Below are positions 55,201 through 64,000 of a stretch of 64,000 nt of DNA, piece by piece. Location: NCBI GenBank assembly GCA_907165135.1, contig OU015566.1:188501-252500 (forward strand), written 5' to 3'. The stretch is from Oikopleura dioica (taxonomy: Eukaryota; Chordata; Appendicularia; Copelata; Oikopleuridae). Both the position numbers and the translations under genes were made by a program. The notes under the pieces are model-generated. The model saw only the letters and a list, made by a program, of their open reading frames with translations. It was not told the origin of the DNA and ran no database searches. Positions within the stretch are counted from its first letter, which is position 1; every line of letters begins with the position of its first letter.

Positions 55201-58091
55201 AAAAATCCAATTTTTGTACTAAGATCGCCATAACTTATGGCCCATAAGGCTAATGATTGAAGATACCTGAAGTGTATTCCAGTGAATATTAGTCTTGTAA
55301 TGATTGTCTTTCGCCAACCACCGGGCAAACATCTGAAAGCTGACATAATATCCCATTTTATGCGCGTCCATTTTTCGCTTCGGAAACAGAAAATTTTCGG
55401 GAAGATCGAACTCTTCTCTAATAATTTGCTTCCCAGGGAATTCGTAGTACATTTCACGATCCTCAGTTCTGTTCATTTTGTCTTTCCAGGCGGAGAATAT
55501 TCGGTCCATCGGGTCGCGAACAAAAATGAATTGCAAAGAGTCCTTGTCGATTTGGTCTAAAAACTTGAGTAAATATAAATCTTCAATTTTTACTCGAAAC
55601 AAAGGCTCACAAAAATCGTTACTGTTGCACTTTATTTTTCGTATAATTTTGGGCCACGAAAATTTGGCATCTTAGACAAAATCGCGAAAAAATTTTAAGA
55701 TCCCAAGTTTGAAAAAAGCTGCTCCTATTTTGTTAAAGAAGCTCTGAATTTTGCAGTGTAGAGAAATTTGCACCCAGAGATTTTGAATACTCTAAAATTA
55801 GGAGTCTAAATGTAAAGCGGTGCCCTGGGATCTGAAACCCACCTTTATAATTCAAAATGGAAAGCCTTGGGGTTTTCCCCAAGGTTTTCGAATAAAAGTA
55901 ATTTTGGAGGGCCATTTTTATTAAAAAAAAACCTGTTTTTACTTATGATAAGGAAATTTCTTCATAGATGTTGCTAGAAAAAGGGTTAAACTATCTTCAA
56001 ATGGAATTTCAAAAATTTGGCATGTCACGTGACTCTGTTCACGAAAAAATTTTTTAAGAGAAATGTTGTTAGATCTACGTTTGCTCAATCTTCAGCCGAA
56101 GAGAGAATTTAAATATCTAAGCTCGCCTGGCTTTGAGCGCCGGTCTAGAATTGGTTATTTTCGAAAAACCTAGTTCTACCCCCTTAAGAGCTACCTTTAG
56201 TAGCATTAACTAACCCTTGCTTTATAGTAGAAACTCATGATCAAAAACGGGTAATCAAGATTTTTATATTAGGATTTATCGTCGAACCGAGCTTAGTTAA
56301 ACGAACCTGGTTGCAAGAGACAGCCCTTTTCGAGAGAATCGCATTCATTATTACTTCGGTGATCGCCATCGAGAATTTGCTTTAATTGGACATTTATCTG
56401 AGGAATAATATAATCTTTTTATCAATTTTATTTTTTCTAAAATAATGACTTCAAAATCTGAAAAATAATGTCGGTTGCCACTGCCAAAATCGGAAGCTGA
56501 TTTTTGAACGCAGGAATTTCAAGAAACTTGGGGTGTTGCTTAAAATGAAAAAATTCCAGTTTGCGAATGCGTTCATTCGTTAAGAATCAATTAATCGTCC
56601 ATAATTTATGTCCTTCCTTGAATTGAACACCGATTGGATCCTTAATAAATCCTGTAATTTCGAGGAAGATTTGAGTCAGCGCCGTTGACGCAGACTTTGC
56701 CGTGAGACAGGTTGAAAACTTCACCCCGCCTTTTGAAAGTCCTTCGAGAGTTGAAGCCCGATTTTGTAAAGTTCTTGTTAGTGGACTTTGGCTTAAATTA
56801 AAAATGATTTAAAGCAAAGTCTGGGGTTCTGAAAAAGCTCTGTTCCATTTTAAGGGGGGGGGGTCGACGAGAATTTTTTCAAGGGTGATCGTAATTTCGC
56901 TTACATTATATAAGTTATATACAGAGTCTGGATATGAATCTTATTTTTTGGAATCTACAGATTCTCCCAATTTCTGGAGTCCCAAATCTGTTGAGCCCAA
57001 AATCATTTGATAAAAATAAGATTTAGGAGTTGAAATTAAAGAAATTTTAAACAATGACCATTTTGGTGCATTTTCGCGAGAATGGCCCTACTTTGACTGG
57101 ATTTTTGACCGATTTTTTCTTGCCAAAATTTTTTCTAGTTTTTGCTGCCTAATTTTTTCAACGCTTTTTTATCCCCCAGTAAAATCAGATTATGCCTATC
57201 AAATAAGGTTTTACCCGCATTTTTGAGCTAGGACCAAGTCTAGGGTCGGCACCGACCACCATTTTCCCAGGTCGGGTTGGTCGGTCTCCCAAAAATTTGG
57301 CGAAATCCGTGGTCGTTTTGGTTGGTCGGGTCGCCTTACTTTTGGTCGGTTTTCGGTCGGTCGGTGGTCGGTTTTTGGTCGGGTCGGGTCGGTTTTTATC
57401 CAAAAGAAATAATGGTCCGCTGTTAGTTATCACTAAAATTATACTCGATGGGTGAAGAAAATGAATAGGTTTCCGACCGAAACCGACGGGGAAGTGCCGA
57501 ACTGCGATTCTTTGTTCGCGACAAATTTTTCCAGAAAAAAATACTGGCCACTGATTGGCCGGTAGGCCGAATAGGGGCCTCTGATTGGCCAAATTTTCTC
57601 ATGGATTTTCCATGAAAGTTTGTCGCGAACAAAGAATCGCAGTTCGGCATTGGCCCAAACCGACCAACCCCACCGTCAACCGTTCAATATCCGACCAAGA
57701 CCGACCAAAAACCGACCAAAAACCGACCATACCCGACCACCGACCAAATAAAGAATAAAAATCACAGGTTTGATTCGTCGGGTTTTGGTCGGTGGTCGGT
57801 GCCGACCCTAGGACCAAGTTGCCATAGCAAAGATTTTTGCGCAAAAACTTTTTATGAAAAATTAAATCATATGATTTCTTTGATAGTAACTTCTGGCTAT
57901 AATAAATTTTACCTGCAGTACTCATGATGAGTCCTAAGCAAATCGGGCATAGTCGGCTTGTTTATTTCATTTGCTTGTTTACCGATTTTTTCTTGATAAG
58001 AACGCAAGACATATCTTGGATCGCTTTGCGAGTTGCCGGAGCCGGAGAAAACAAAAGAACCACCAATGATCAGAAAAATTAGGATTGCAGC
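52249..58091 (-). CDS. Carbohydrate sulfotransferase-like (Sulfotransfer_2 / chondroitin-HNK-1 type)
   Basis: Golgi type II enzyme that would sulfate GalNAc, galactose or a uronic acid of glycosaminoglycans or N-glycans using PAPS. Exons in reading order: 58091-57913 (anchor, ILIFLIIGGSFVFSG), 56791-56631, 55670-55267, 52545-52249 (TGA). All junctions are GT-AG and the phases match (2, 1, 0). The PAPS 5' loop is STCLTAKSASTALTQIF and the 3' site is FIFVRDPMDRIFSAWKDK. Then follow FARWLAKDNHYKTNIHW, CDICAFDFDFIGRISQMDED and LTNVELENLLAIYIGDYAAF, in the order of the CHST family. The start exon upstream of 58091 was not fixed. At least 346 residues, normal for the family. Introns hold many elements; no break was seen. 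Confidence 0.86.
52927..53700. mobile_element. piggyBac-like element, TTAAGGACCCCCCGTCAGC, interrupted
   Basis: TTAA-bounded inverted ends TTAAGGACCCCCCGT...CAGCTTTTTC and GAAAAAAGCTGACGGGGGGT...CCTTAA. The left end is split by 52942-53365. Intron of the carbohydrate sulfotransferase gene. Confidence 0.8.
52942..53365. mobile_element. hAT-like element made of ACTCGAC words
   Basis: Ends CTGGGGTCGGCAACTCGAC and GTCGAGTTGCCGACCCCAG with a perfect 8-bp duplication CCCCCCGT (52934-52941 and 53366-53373). The words AACTCGAC / GTCGAGT are repeated some thirty times, making both sides near simple repeats. Confidence 0.88.
54001..54394. mobile_element. piggyBac-like MITE, TTAAGGGGGTAGAAAC
   Basis: Ends TTAAGGGGGTAGAAACAGC and GCTGTTTCTACCCCCTTAA. 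The right TTAA (54391-54394) is also the left TTAA of the next element. Related to 17662-18404. Confidence 0.8.
54391..54591. mobile_element. piggyBac-like MITE, TTAAGGACCCCTCCC
   Basis: Ends TTAAGGACCCCTCCCACGG and CCGTGGGAAGGGTCCTTAA. It abuts 54001-54394 and shares its TTAA. Confidence 0.78.
55905..56190. mobile_element. Single arm of the TTAAGGGGGTAGAAC fold-back
   Basis: Matches one arm of 17662-18404, ending CCTAGTTCTACCCCCTTAAG. The other arm is missing. It lies in the intron between sulfotransferase exons 56791-56631 and 55670-55267. Confidence 0.7.
57240..57811. mobile_element. hAT-like element with GGTCGG words
   Basis: Ends CTAGGGTCGGCACCGACCA and TGGTCGGTGCCGACCCTAG with a perfect 8-bp duplication GACCAAGT (57232-57239 and 57812-57819). 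GGTCGG / CCGACC is repeated about thirty times. Inner arms CCGAACTGCGATTCTTTGTT near 57496 and complement near 57620-57650 form a further hairpin. Confidence 0.88.
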
Positions 58092-58310
58092 CTAAAATTT
58101 TGATAATTCCAATTATATGATTGATAAATGACATCGTGTAGATAAATGAAGGAGTTAATTGCAGTTTGCTGAACGTTTTCGGTTGGAAGATCATCATCAG
58201 AGCTTCTTTTGTAAGACTGCAGAACTCAAGAGTTTTTGAATTCAACCATTTCATAAACCGTGATCTCAGCGAAATTTTGTAATACTAATCCGTTTATCCC
58301 CACCACCTAG

Positions 58311-58770
58311 AGTTCGAAATCTGAAAGCCTTTCAGATTCCTTTCAGTGAAAGGAAAAGGCAACAAGCCTTCTAAAATTGTAACTGCAACTGCCAAGTGAA
58401 TGCAAAAATAAACAACCACCAGTCGCAGCTGCAAGTTGACTGCCAAAAACTGCCGATTTTAATACTATCATAAGAAATTTTTAAAATCAAACCAAAATGA
58501 AATCAGTCTTTTAGACAAGTTTAACAAATAGAGAAATTATTAGTTACAATAAAAACGCCTTGTCTGGGACGGTCAAAAGTACGCCTGGTTTGAAACGGTC
58601 GGGCCGTTTAAGATCAAAGGCACACGCCCAGGGGGTGATTTTAAACTTATTGCGAGCGAAATTCGCGCCAGAGAGGAAAATGAAAAAACGCCTGGTTTGG
58701 GACGCTTTTGTTGATTAAGGCCGTCCCAGACCAGGCGTTTTTACTGTATATAAATGTCTTTTTTTGACAA
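58311..58770 (+). mobile_element. hAT-like left end with core A split by a MITE
   Basis: AGAGTTCGAAATCTGAAAG begins a CTTTCAG-word end. CTGCCAA words follow, then core A (AAAATCAAACCAAAATGAAA near 58485). The core hairpin is interrupted by 58546-58748. The right end was not found. Confidence 0.6.
58546..58748. mobile_element. Mariner-like MITE, AAAAACGCCTGGTCTGGGAC
   Basis: A 203-bp element bounded by TA; ends TACAATAAAAACGCCTTGTC and GACCAGGCGTTTTTACTGTA are inverted repeats. GTCTGGGACGGTC words recur inside. Confidence 0.85.
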
Positions 58771-59121
58771 ATGATATGTAATGTTCAATGAAATGTTACC
58801 GTATTCCTCGGTCGAGTTTTATTTGGCATCATCTGCCTCAAAATTTTGTGTCCCTAATAGGGTGGGTCACTTTTAAAATAGTTATTCTAGAAAAACTATT
58901 TTTTCAATACTGAATTATCGAAAAAATTTCCAAAAAATTTTTTTTTTTTCAAATCTATTGAAAAAAGTTCTCTATTTGTGTCAGAACTATCCCCTGATAA
59001 AATTAAAATAAGTTCGGAAGACCAATCCTGAAAGTGACCCACCCTAGTCCCTAAACTCCAGTAGTGAAACTGTGTTTTGAGAACGACAAAAAAAAATAAG
59101 GAACGGATCCGAATATTCAGA

Positions 59122-59327
59122 ACGCCCAGGTTCACAATCGGTTGGTTAACAATTTCGGTCAAAAAAGTGACTCAAATTGACTGAAGGCGCGGTTGTAGAG
59201 AAAGTTAAATACATCAAAAATGAGTTTCTCTATGGAATCAGGCGCGGAACGCATACAGACCCCTCATTTCGTTCTTTTAAAAATTTTGTGAAACGGGTTC
59301 ACAATTGTGAACCTGGGCGCCCTACAC
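59122..59327 (-). mobile_element. GGGTGTAGGGCG element, GGTTCACAATTGTGAACC words
   Basis: Reverse copy of the 36493-36728 family, ending GAACCTGGGCGCCCTACACC at right; the left end is worn (AGAACGCCCAGGTTCACA). GGCGCGGAACGCATAC is in the centre. Confidence 0.75.
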
Positions 59328-60238
59328 CTAAAAAATCTGACATCAATTTGTAGGCACTTCGCCCGCGACTTTCAATTACAATAAACATTGATTTGGCAGG
59401 AGAACGATCGGACGGAAAGACTTCATTTGAACAATAGCTTCATTTTCACATTTTGATTATGCTCTTGATCTGAGATAAATAAATTCTCCTTGGATTATTC
59501 ATGAAAAGATATAATTTTCGCTATGTTTGATTTAAAAAGAGACAAATGAATTGAGTCAAAAACGTGCCTTCTATGAAATACAGTAAGTTGAGTGAGTTGA
59601 ACCTTCACTCGGCGAATTCGGCAGACAAGGCAGACAAGGCGGTCAATGCAAAAAGCACGAAAATTGTCTACTTTTCCAACAGTTTTATTCAATCAAATAT
59701 TAAAAGCACAAAGTATGTGTTTCGATAGTAACCTGGCAAAAAAAAAAAATTCATTTCATTCGTTTCTCACTGAAAAATTCAACTTTGAGAAATTTCCATC
59801 GAAATTTGATCTTGAATTTCGGTTCAGGCTTATCTTGGGGGACCCAATCGGTAAATAATTCGCAGCAAACATGTCACATCGGCCATGTTCGTTGATATTT
59901 TGTGGTTTAAAATTGCTAATTTTACCTTTGATTTGATGATTTTCATGATGTTTGCACTCATCATTAAAAATTTATCTGATTTTATTTCTGGGACACCAGA
60001 GAAGAAAATAATATTATTAGATTTTGTTTCTAGAGAAGCAAAAGAAGTCAAAAATTGACATATTATTCAACAGCCTTTTCACAATAGGGCAAAAAAAAAT
60101 CTCAAAAAATTCTTAGTCGACACAGTTGGCCCAAAAATAAAAATCGGTTGTATCACTGAAGATAAAGCTAAAAGCTAAAAGAGAAGTGCATTTTAAGGTA
60201 ACCAGTGAGATTGCTGTATTATTCAATTAATCCCGGAA
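59328..60238. other. Gene-free stretch
   Basis: No supported gene. GGCAGACAAGGCAGAC words near 59620-59645 match the region near 42815. Confidence 0.35.
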
Positions 60239-60565
60239 CTGGGGTCGGCTTCTGCTCTGCACAGTGTCCAGATTTTGGACTGTGCAGAGCAGAGCAGGGC
60301 AGGAGAAACTGACTGCTCTGCACTGCTCTGCACAAGTCAATTGCTTTGCAGGTAAGTTGTGCAGTTCAGAAAAAAATTTTTTCGCGAAATTTTTAAAGTC
60401 AAACTAGATTTTTTCAAAGCTAATGTGCATTAAAGAGTCTCAAAAGAGACGCTTTGCGTAGTCAGAGGATAAAAAATCGTCTCTTCCGATAGTTCTTAGA
60501 TTGAAATGTATTTTCGTCATATTTTTTTTTGCAAAAAAACATTCTACAAAAACTGCCGACCCCAG
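60239..60565. mobile_element. hAT-like element with TGCTCTGCACAG words
   Basis: Ends CTGGGGTCGGCTTCTGC and AAACTGCCGACCCCAG with a perfect 8-bp duplication TCCCGGAA (60231-60238 and 60566-60573). Core A on the plus orientation at about 60395-60500 (AAAGTCAAACTAGATTT, then AGAGACGC / CGTCTCTTCC). Confidence 0.92.
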
Positions 60566-60820
60566 TCCCGGAATCAAAACCATGATGCCTGAAAAATTAC
60601 TTGCATTTTTTGTTCTGCCTCAGGGTTTCTGCCTGCAAAAAAGCCATTTTTGCAAACTTTGTGAATTTTCGTTTTAGGAAAATCATCGTCATCGTCAGAA
60701 AAAATCAAAAAAATAGATAAAAATTTTTGATAAAAAACACTTAAGAAAAGAAATTCTTAAAATATTTATTGATTAAATCGAACTACTCTGCAAAATTTCT
60801 TGAAATTTCTCAAGAGGGAT

Positions 60821-61095
60821 GGTAGACGGCGGGTTCCATTCTTTGTGAAGAATCATTCTTTTTTAAGAATACCTGAAACAACGCATAAAAGACAGTCAAA
60901 AGTTCAGAAACAAAATCCTTTTTATGCAAATAACTCAGGAGCGAGTGTGCGCTTCGCGCCAGTTATCAGGGAAACTCCAGAGAGTTTGATATCCAAGAAT
61001 TTTTATATATCCGAAAAACCTATTTTTACCTAATTTTCTCTAGAATATTGAGAAAAAGAATGATTCTTTTAAAAGAATGGAATCCGCCGTCACCC
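60821..61095. mobile_element. hAT-like MITE with AAGAATCATTCTTT words
   Basis: Ends GGTAGACGGCGGGTTCCAT and ATGGAATCCGCCGTCACCC with a perfect 8-bp duplication AGAGGGAT (60813-60820 and 61096-61103). GTGTGCGCTTCGCGCC is in the centre. Confidence 0.88.
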
Positions 61096-61103
61096 AGAGG
61101 GAT

Positions 61104-61880
61104 GGCGCTTTGCACAAGATTTCTCTTGCGCTCATTATCGAAAAGTCGAATTTGTTTCTCCTTGATAATAACATGAGTGAACAGCTGAGTGTTCAAAATC
61201 TCTAACAATATTGTTTTAAACTTATTACGTCGACATAATTATGAATAAGACAAAAAAGTCGGCGCTGTTTTTTACACTACTTATTCGGCGCGCCGCGCGG
61301 GGCTGAATAATGCTTGGTGGTCGTATAGGCTATGCGTTATTGCTCAAACGTAAGCTAACCATTTGTAAGCTGAAGAATTGAAGGGCAAACTACGAAAAAA
61401 AAACATTTTCGGAAGATAAATAAGCCGAACAGCCAAAGTAAATACAATAAAATCATTTTCTTTTCTTGGTTCTTCCCAAAAAATTAAAGTTTCCAGCTTC
61501 GATCTGGGCCAAATTTGCGAACAACGATTACCCTCTGTAGACCCCTAAGAAACCACGCGAATTTGGAATTAAGAAATTTGGGTGTGCGTCGATCGCTACG
61601 GTCAAAAATGACTCATATCTAGCCAAGAACGCAAGGGTCTGCACTCAAACTCAAATCGCTTGTTGTGTTCAGGAAGTTATTTCGCTAAACATATGCGTCT
61701 ATTGTTTTGTCTGGTGTTTGTTGAGATGAGTATTGGTTTGGTTTGTTTACAATATACAAACATTATCAATTTTCCAAGCCGAAAATTTCTAGAACATTTG
61801 ATATCTATATTTACATTAACTCAATAAATTCAGTTTCTCTATAAATTAAAGAAAGGGTGTATCTTCAGCATCCTCACAAA
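61104..61880. other. Intergenic stretch before the fourth GT31 gene
   Basis: Contains a CGGCGCGCCGCGCGGGGC patch near 61285. No coding sequence supported. It would hold the promoter of the gene starting at 61881, but no element could be assigned. Confidence 0.35.
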
Positions 61881-62262
61881 ATGAGGAAAAGAGGAGCAAA
61901 GTGTCAATATGTGATTGCTATTTTCATTTATGGCGTAGGGATAATTTTAAATGAATGATAATAAAACGATTTTATTCAGTTTATCGGTCTCTTGTTTCTT
62001 CATCTTATTACTAATGAGCCGGTTCAATTATCGCCAAATGAAGAAGATCAAATTCAAAATATGATTATTAACGAAATGAAGGAAGAAAACTTGCTCGACA
62101 GAACAATATTTGAAGACCCGAACACTGAAATAAGAACGAACGAATTTGAGAATTGCAATGATGATGAGCCAGATATTTTTCTCAACCTGACGCTTCTCGA
62201 AGAAAATTATCCGGAATTGAGAGGACAACGGCAGAAAATAGAGGGCAAATGTATTTACCCAG
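61881..62262 (+). CDS. GT31 galactosyltransferase-like, fourth gene, 5' exons only
   Basis: Exon 1, 61881-61934: exactly 18 codons as in the third GT31 gene, basic residues then VIAIFIYG. After a 45-nt GT-AG intron (phase 0), exon 2 runs 61980-62262, continues the anchor (FIGLLFLHLIT) and ends in the stem with LRGQRQKIEGKCIYP, against LKGKRRKIEGKCIYP in the third gene. It ends at a GT donor (GTATAAAT) in the same phase as its paralogue. The catalytic exons are not in the remaining 1.7 kb, which is transposons, so the gene continues beyond the window or is truncated. Confidence 0.8.
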
Positions 62263-62451
62263 GTATAAATTATGGGGTTGGTGGTCGACAATCAAGATTT
62301 TTTTTATCAAAAAAGGCATAAGCGAGACAAAACCAAATTTTTCTTTCTGGAAAAAAATAAGTAAAATCTGCTTAAGTAGTTGGTGGTCGAGAAGATTTTT
62401 TTCGACTTTTTAAAATTTTGATAATATTTTTTGATTCCAAAGACATAAAGA

Positions 62452-63270
62452 CAAAATTTTTCTTCATTTTATGGGGGTTTTGTTGGACACTTTTGCAAGG
62501 ATAATGCTGCACTTTTGTGCAAATTTGTCAAGCCGAGAAAATTTAATAGGAAGAAATAGGGTCTATTTCCAAAATTCAGGATGTTTTTTATAAGAAATCA
62601 ATGGCTTATACAGTTTAATTGACCAAAATGGTAAAACAGGCAAAAAAAAAACGTTTCGATGAGCAAATTTGCCATATTTCGAAAAATTTATCGAGGAGAA
62701 AATTTTAAGGCCCTACGAGGGGACATTTTTTTGAAAACTCTTGCCCTCTTTAGTGGACATTTTTATAGAAATTTTGGACAAAAAATGTCCACAAAAGAGG
62801 AAAATAACGGGAGGGGGTCGAAACTATTCTGCATGCAGAACTATTCTGCAAATAATAGAACTAGTCTGCAAAAAGTAGAACTATTCTGCGTTTTGTAGAA
62901 CTATTCTGTCGAATGCAGAACTATTCTGCAAATGTAGAACTATTCTGCAAAATACAGAACTATTCTGCACAAGTGCAGAACTATTCTGCATTGTGTTGAA
63001 AAGAAGATCTTCATTTATAGACAAAATTTCACTGTTTGGAAGCACGCTGCGGGTAGTGCAAATTCTGGTAGGGAACTCATTTCTGAAGGTGGTCAACTTT
63101 CTCTACTCTCGCGCCTCCTTTGATAAAAGTCGTTTTTCTTAAATGCAGAACTATTCTGCATGTAGAATTATTTCGTCGGAAAATAGTTCTTTTTTCGACA
63201 AAACTATTCTGCATTTTGCAGAACTATTCTGCATGCAGAATAGTTTCGAAGGTTTCCCAAAATAACTGTG
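62452..63270. mobile_element. GTCCACAAAAG MITE, split near its right end
   Basis: Inverse of 16883-17284. GTCCACAAAAGAGG and AAAATAAC are reached at 62808, then the sequence resumes as AAAATAACTGT after the inserted element 62809-63258. The left extremity is worn. Confidence 0.65.
62809..63258. mobile_element. hAT-like element with AGAACTATTCTGCA words
   Basis: Ends GGGAGGGGGTCGAAACTATT and AATAGTTTCGAAGGTTTCCC with a perfect 8-bp duplication AAAATAAC (62801-62808 and 63259-63266). GAACTATTCTGCA recurs about a dozen times, some only 12-20 bp apart. Confidence 0.85.
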
Positions 63271-63274
63271 GTAT

Positions 63275-63689
63275 TTTTCATAGAAGAGACGTTTTTTCGA
63301 TTCGATATTCTTATAAACGTCTCTTAAAAAATTTCATATAGATAAATAGCCAAAATAATATTTAGTTTGACTTTAATAATTTGAGAAAAATATATTTTTC
63401 TCGGATTATAAGTACATGTATTGTATATTTCTTAATTGATAAAGTATATGTATATAGAGCCCCAAAAAATGAATCCTCAAAATCGTTTTTTACCCAAAGA
63501 ATCCATTTCCGGGGTCAAAATTTTAATATTCCCAAAAAAGATTTTTCAAAAATTCTTGACGGGGGTTCCTTAAAGTATATTATTAGAAAATTTTTCAGAC
63601 TACGGATTTTTTACGAGGGAGCACCCTTTTTTCAGGGTGAGGGAGCGGGAGCACGGACTTTCTACCAGATTTCGGACTCTGGTCGGCGG
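63275..63689. mobile_element. GGGAGC-word hAT-like element, right part, with a TTAA element end inside
   Basis: Core A lies at 63280-63375 on the minus orientation. The right end has GGGAGCGGGAGCACGGAC and CCAGATTTCGGACTCTG, matching 43640-45459. Between them, 63455-63573 is the right end of a TTAAGGACCC element (GACGGGGGTTCCTTAA). Confidence 0.6.
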
Positions 63690-63918
63690 TCTTGTTTCCT
63701 ACTTGCTCGGCTGGAGACCTTTGGAGTACTGGTGCGAAGTTTTGACTGCGACACAAAGTGGAGTGTGCCTCGTCAAGTTTATCAAACCTATCAAAACCGA
63801 ATCGATCAAATCACTCCTTTGGTTTCAGTTCCTTTCTTGCTCATCCCTTTGGGTTCTCATCCTTTTTCTTAAATTTTTTTTTTGTTTACCAAAAATTCCA
63901 GGGTACTTTTTGTATTTT

Positions 63919-64000
63919 TTAAGAACCCCCCCCCCCCCTTCAGCTTTTTCTTTCGAAAAATAAAAATTTATAAAAAACACCATATTATTGGTTTTTAATG
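63919..64000. mobile_element. Left end of a TTAAGGACCC-family element, cut by the window
   Basis: TTAAGAAC followed by a run of C and TTCAGCTTTTTC, then ATAAAAAACACCATATTATT-like sequence matching 53395-53425 inside 52927-53700. Continues past 64000. Confidence 0.6.

Noticed and set aside
62820-63250. CRISPR-like array of GAACTATTCTGCA repeats
   Set aside because: Irregular spacing, repeats in both orientations, inverted ends with an 8-bp duplication, and a eukaryotic context.
63637-63963. 108-codon plus-strand open frame with hydrophobic stretches
   Set aside because: It begins in the GGGAGC-word transposon end and runs into the C-rich end of a TTAA element; no family similarity and no splice context.

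Overview
The window looks like nuclear DNA of an animal, most likely a larvacean (appendicularian) tunicate such as Oikopleura or Fritillaria. The reasons are very short introns (38-50 nt), at least two introns that only make sense as GA-AG rather than GT-AG, and type II Golgi enzyme genes whose exons are tiny islands in a sea of small DNA transposons. No bacterial, viral or retroviral coding sequence was recognised. The species call is inference; no search was possible.

Layout. 1-9689 is a near-identical tandem duplication (6165-bp unit, copy junction at 3524/3525) carrying the 3' part of a beta-1,3-galactosyltransferase-type (GT31) gene whose coding sequence is interrupted by two transposons. 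10377-17550 (minus) is a core-2/I-branching N-acetylglucosaminyltransferase-like gene (GT14) in about eight exons. 17.6-21.8 kb is transposons. 21809-29147 (plus) is a galactose-3-O-sulfotransferase-like gene in six exons. 30317-32103 (plus) is a second GT31 gene, again with a transposon inside an exon. 34.9-37.9 kb is transposons. 38062-40983 (plus) is a CUB-domain secreted protein gene. 43211-50810 (plus) is a third GT31 gene in five exons, its introns packed with nested elements. 52249-58091 (minus) is a carbohydrate sulfotransferase (Sulfotransfer_2 type). 61881-62262 (plus) is the 5' end of a fourth GT31 gene that leaves the window.

Together the genes read as a cluster of Golgi enzymes that extend, branch and sulfate glycans, plus one CUB protein. 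That they act on the same secreted glycoproteins is inference from clustering only.

Transposons. Three short-element classes can be told apart by target duplications: 8-bp (hAT-like), TA (Tc1/mariner-like) and TTAA (piggyBac-like). The 8-bp class is the striking one. Each family repeats its own short word many times just inside its ends, yet many families share the same internal core. Four insertions with clear 8-bp duplications sit inside otherwise open glycosyltransferase exons, and removing the element plus one duplication restores the conserved protein. Either these are recent gene-breaking insertions, or the elements are removed by splicing and behave as introns. A fifth intron (49917-50456) has inverted-repeat ends, no AG near its 3' end, and fits AG-AC boundaries. 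This is the best candidate for something new here.
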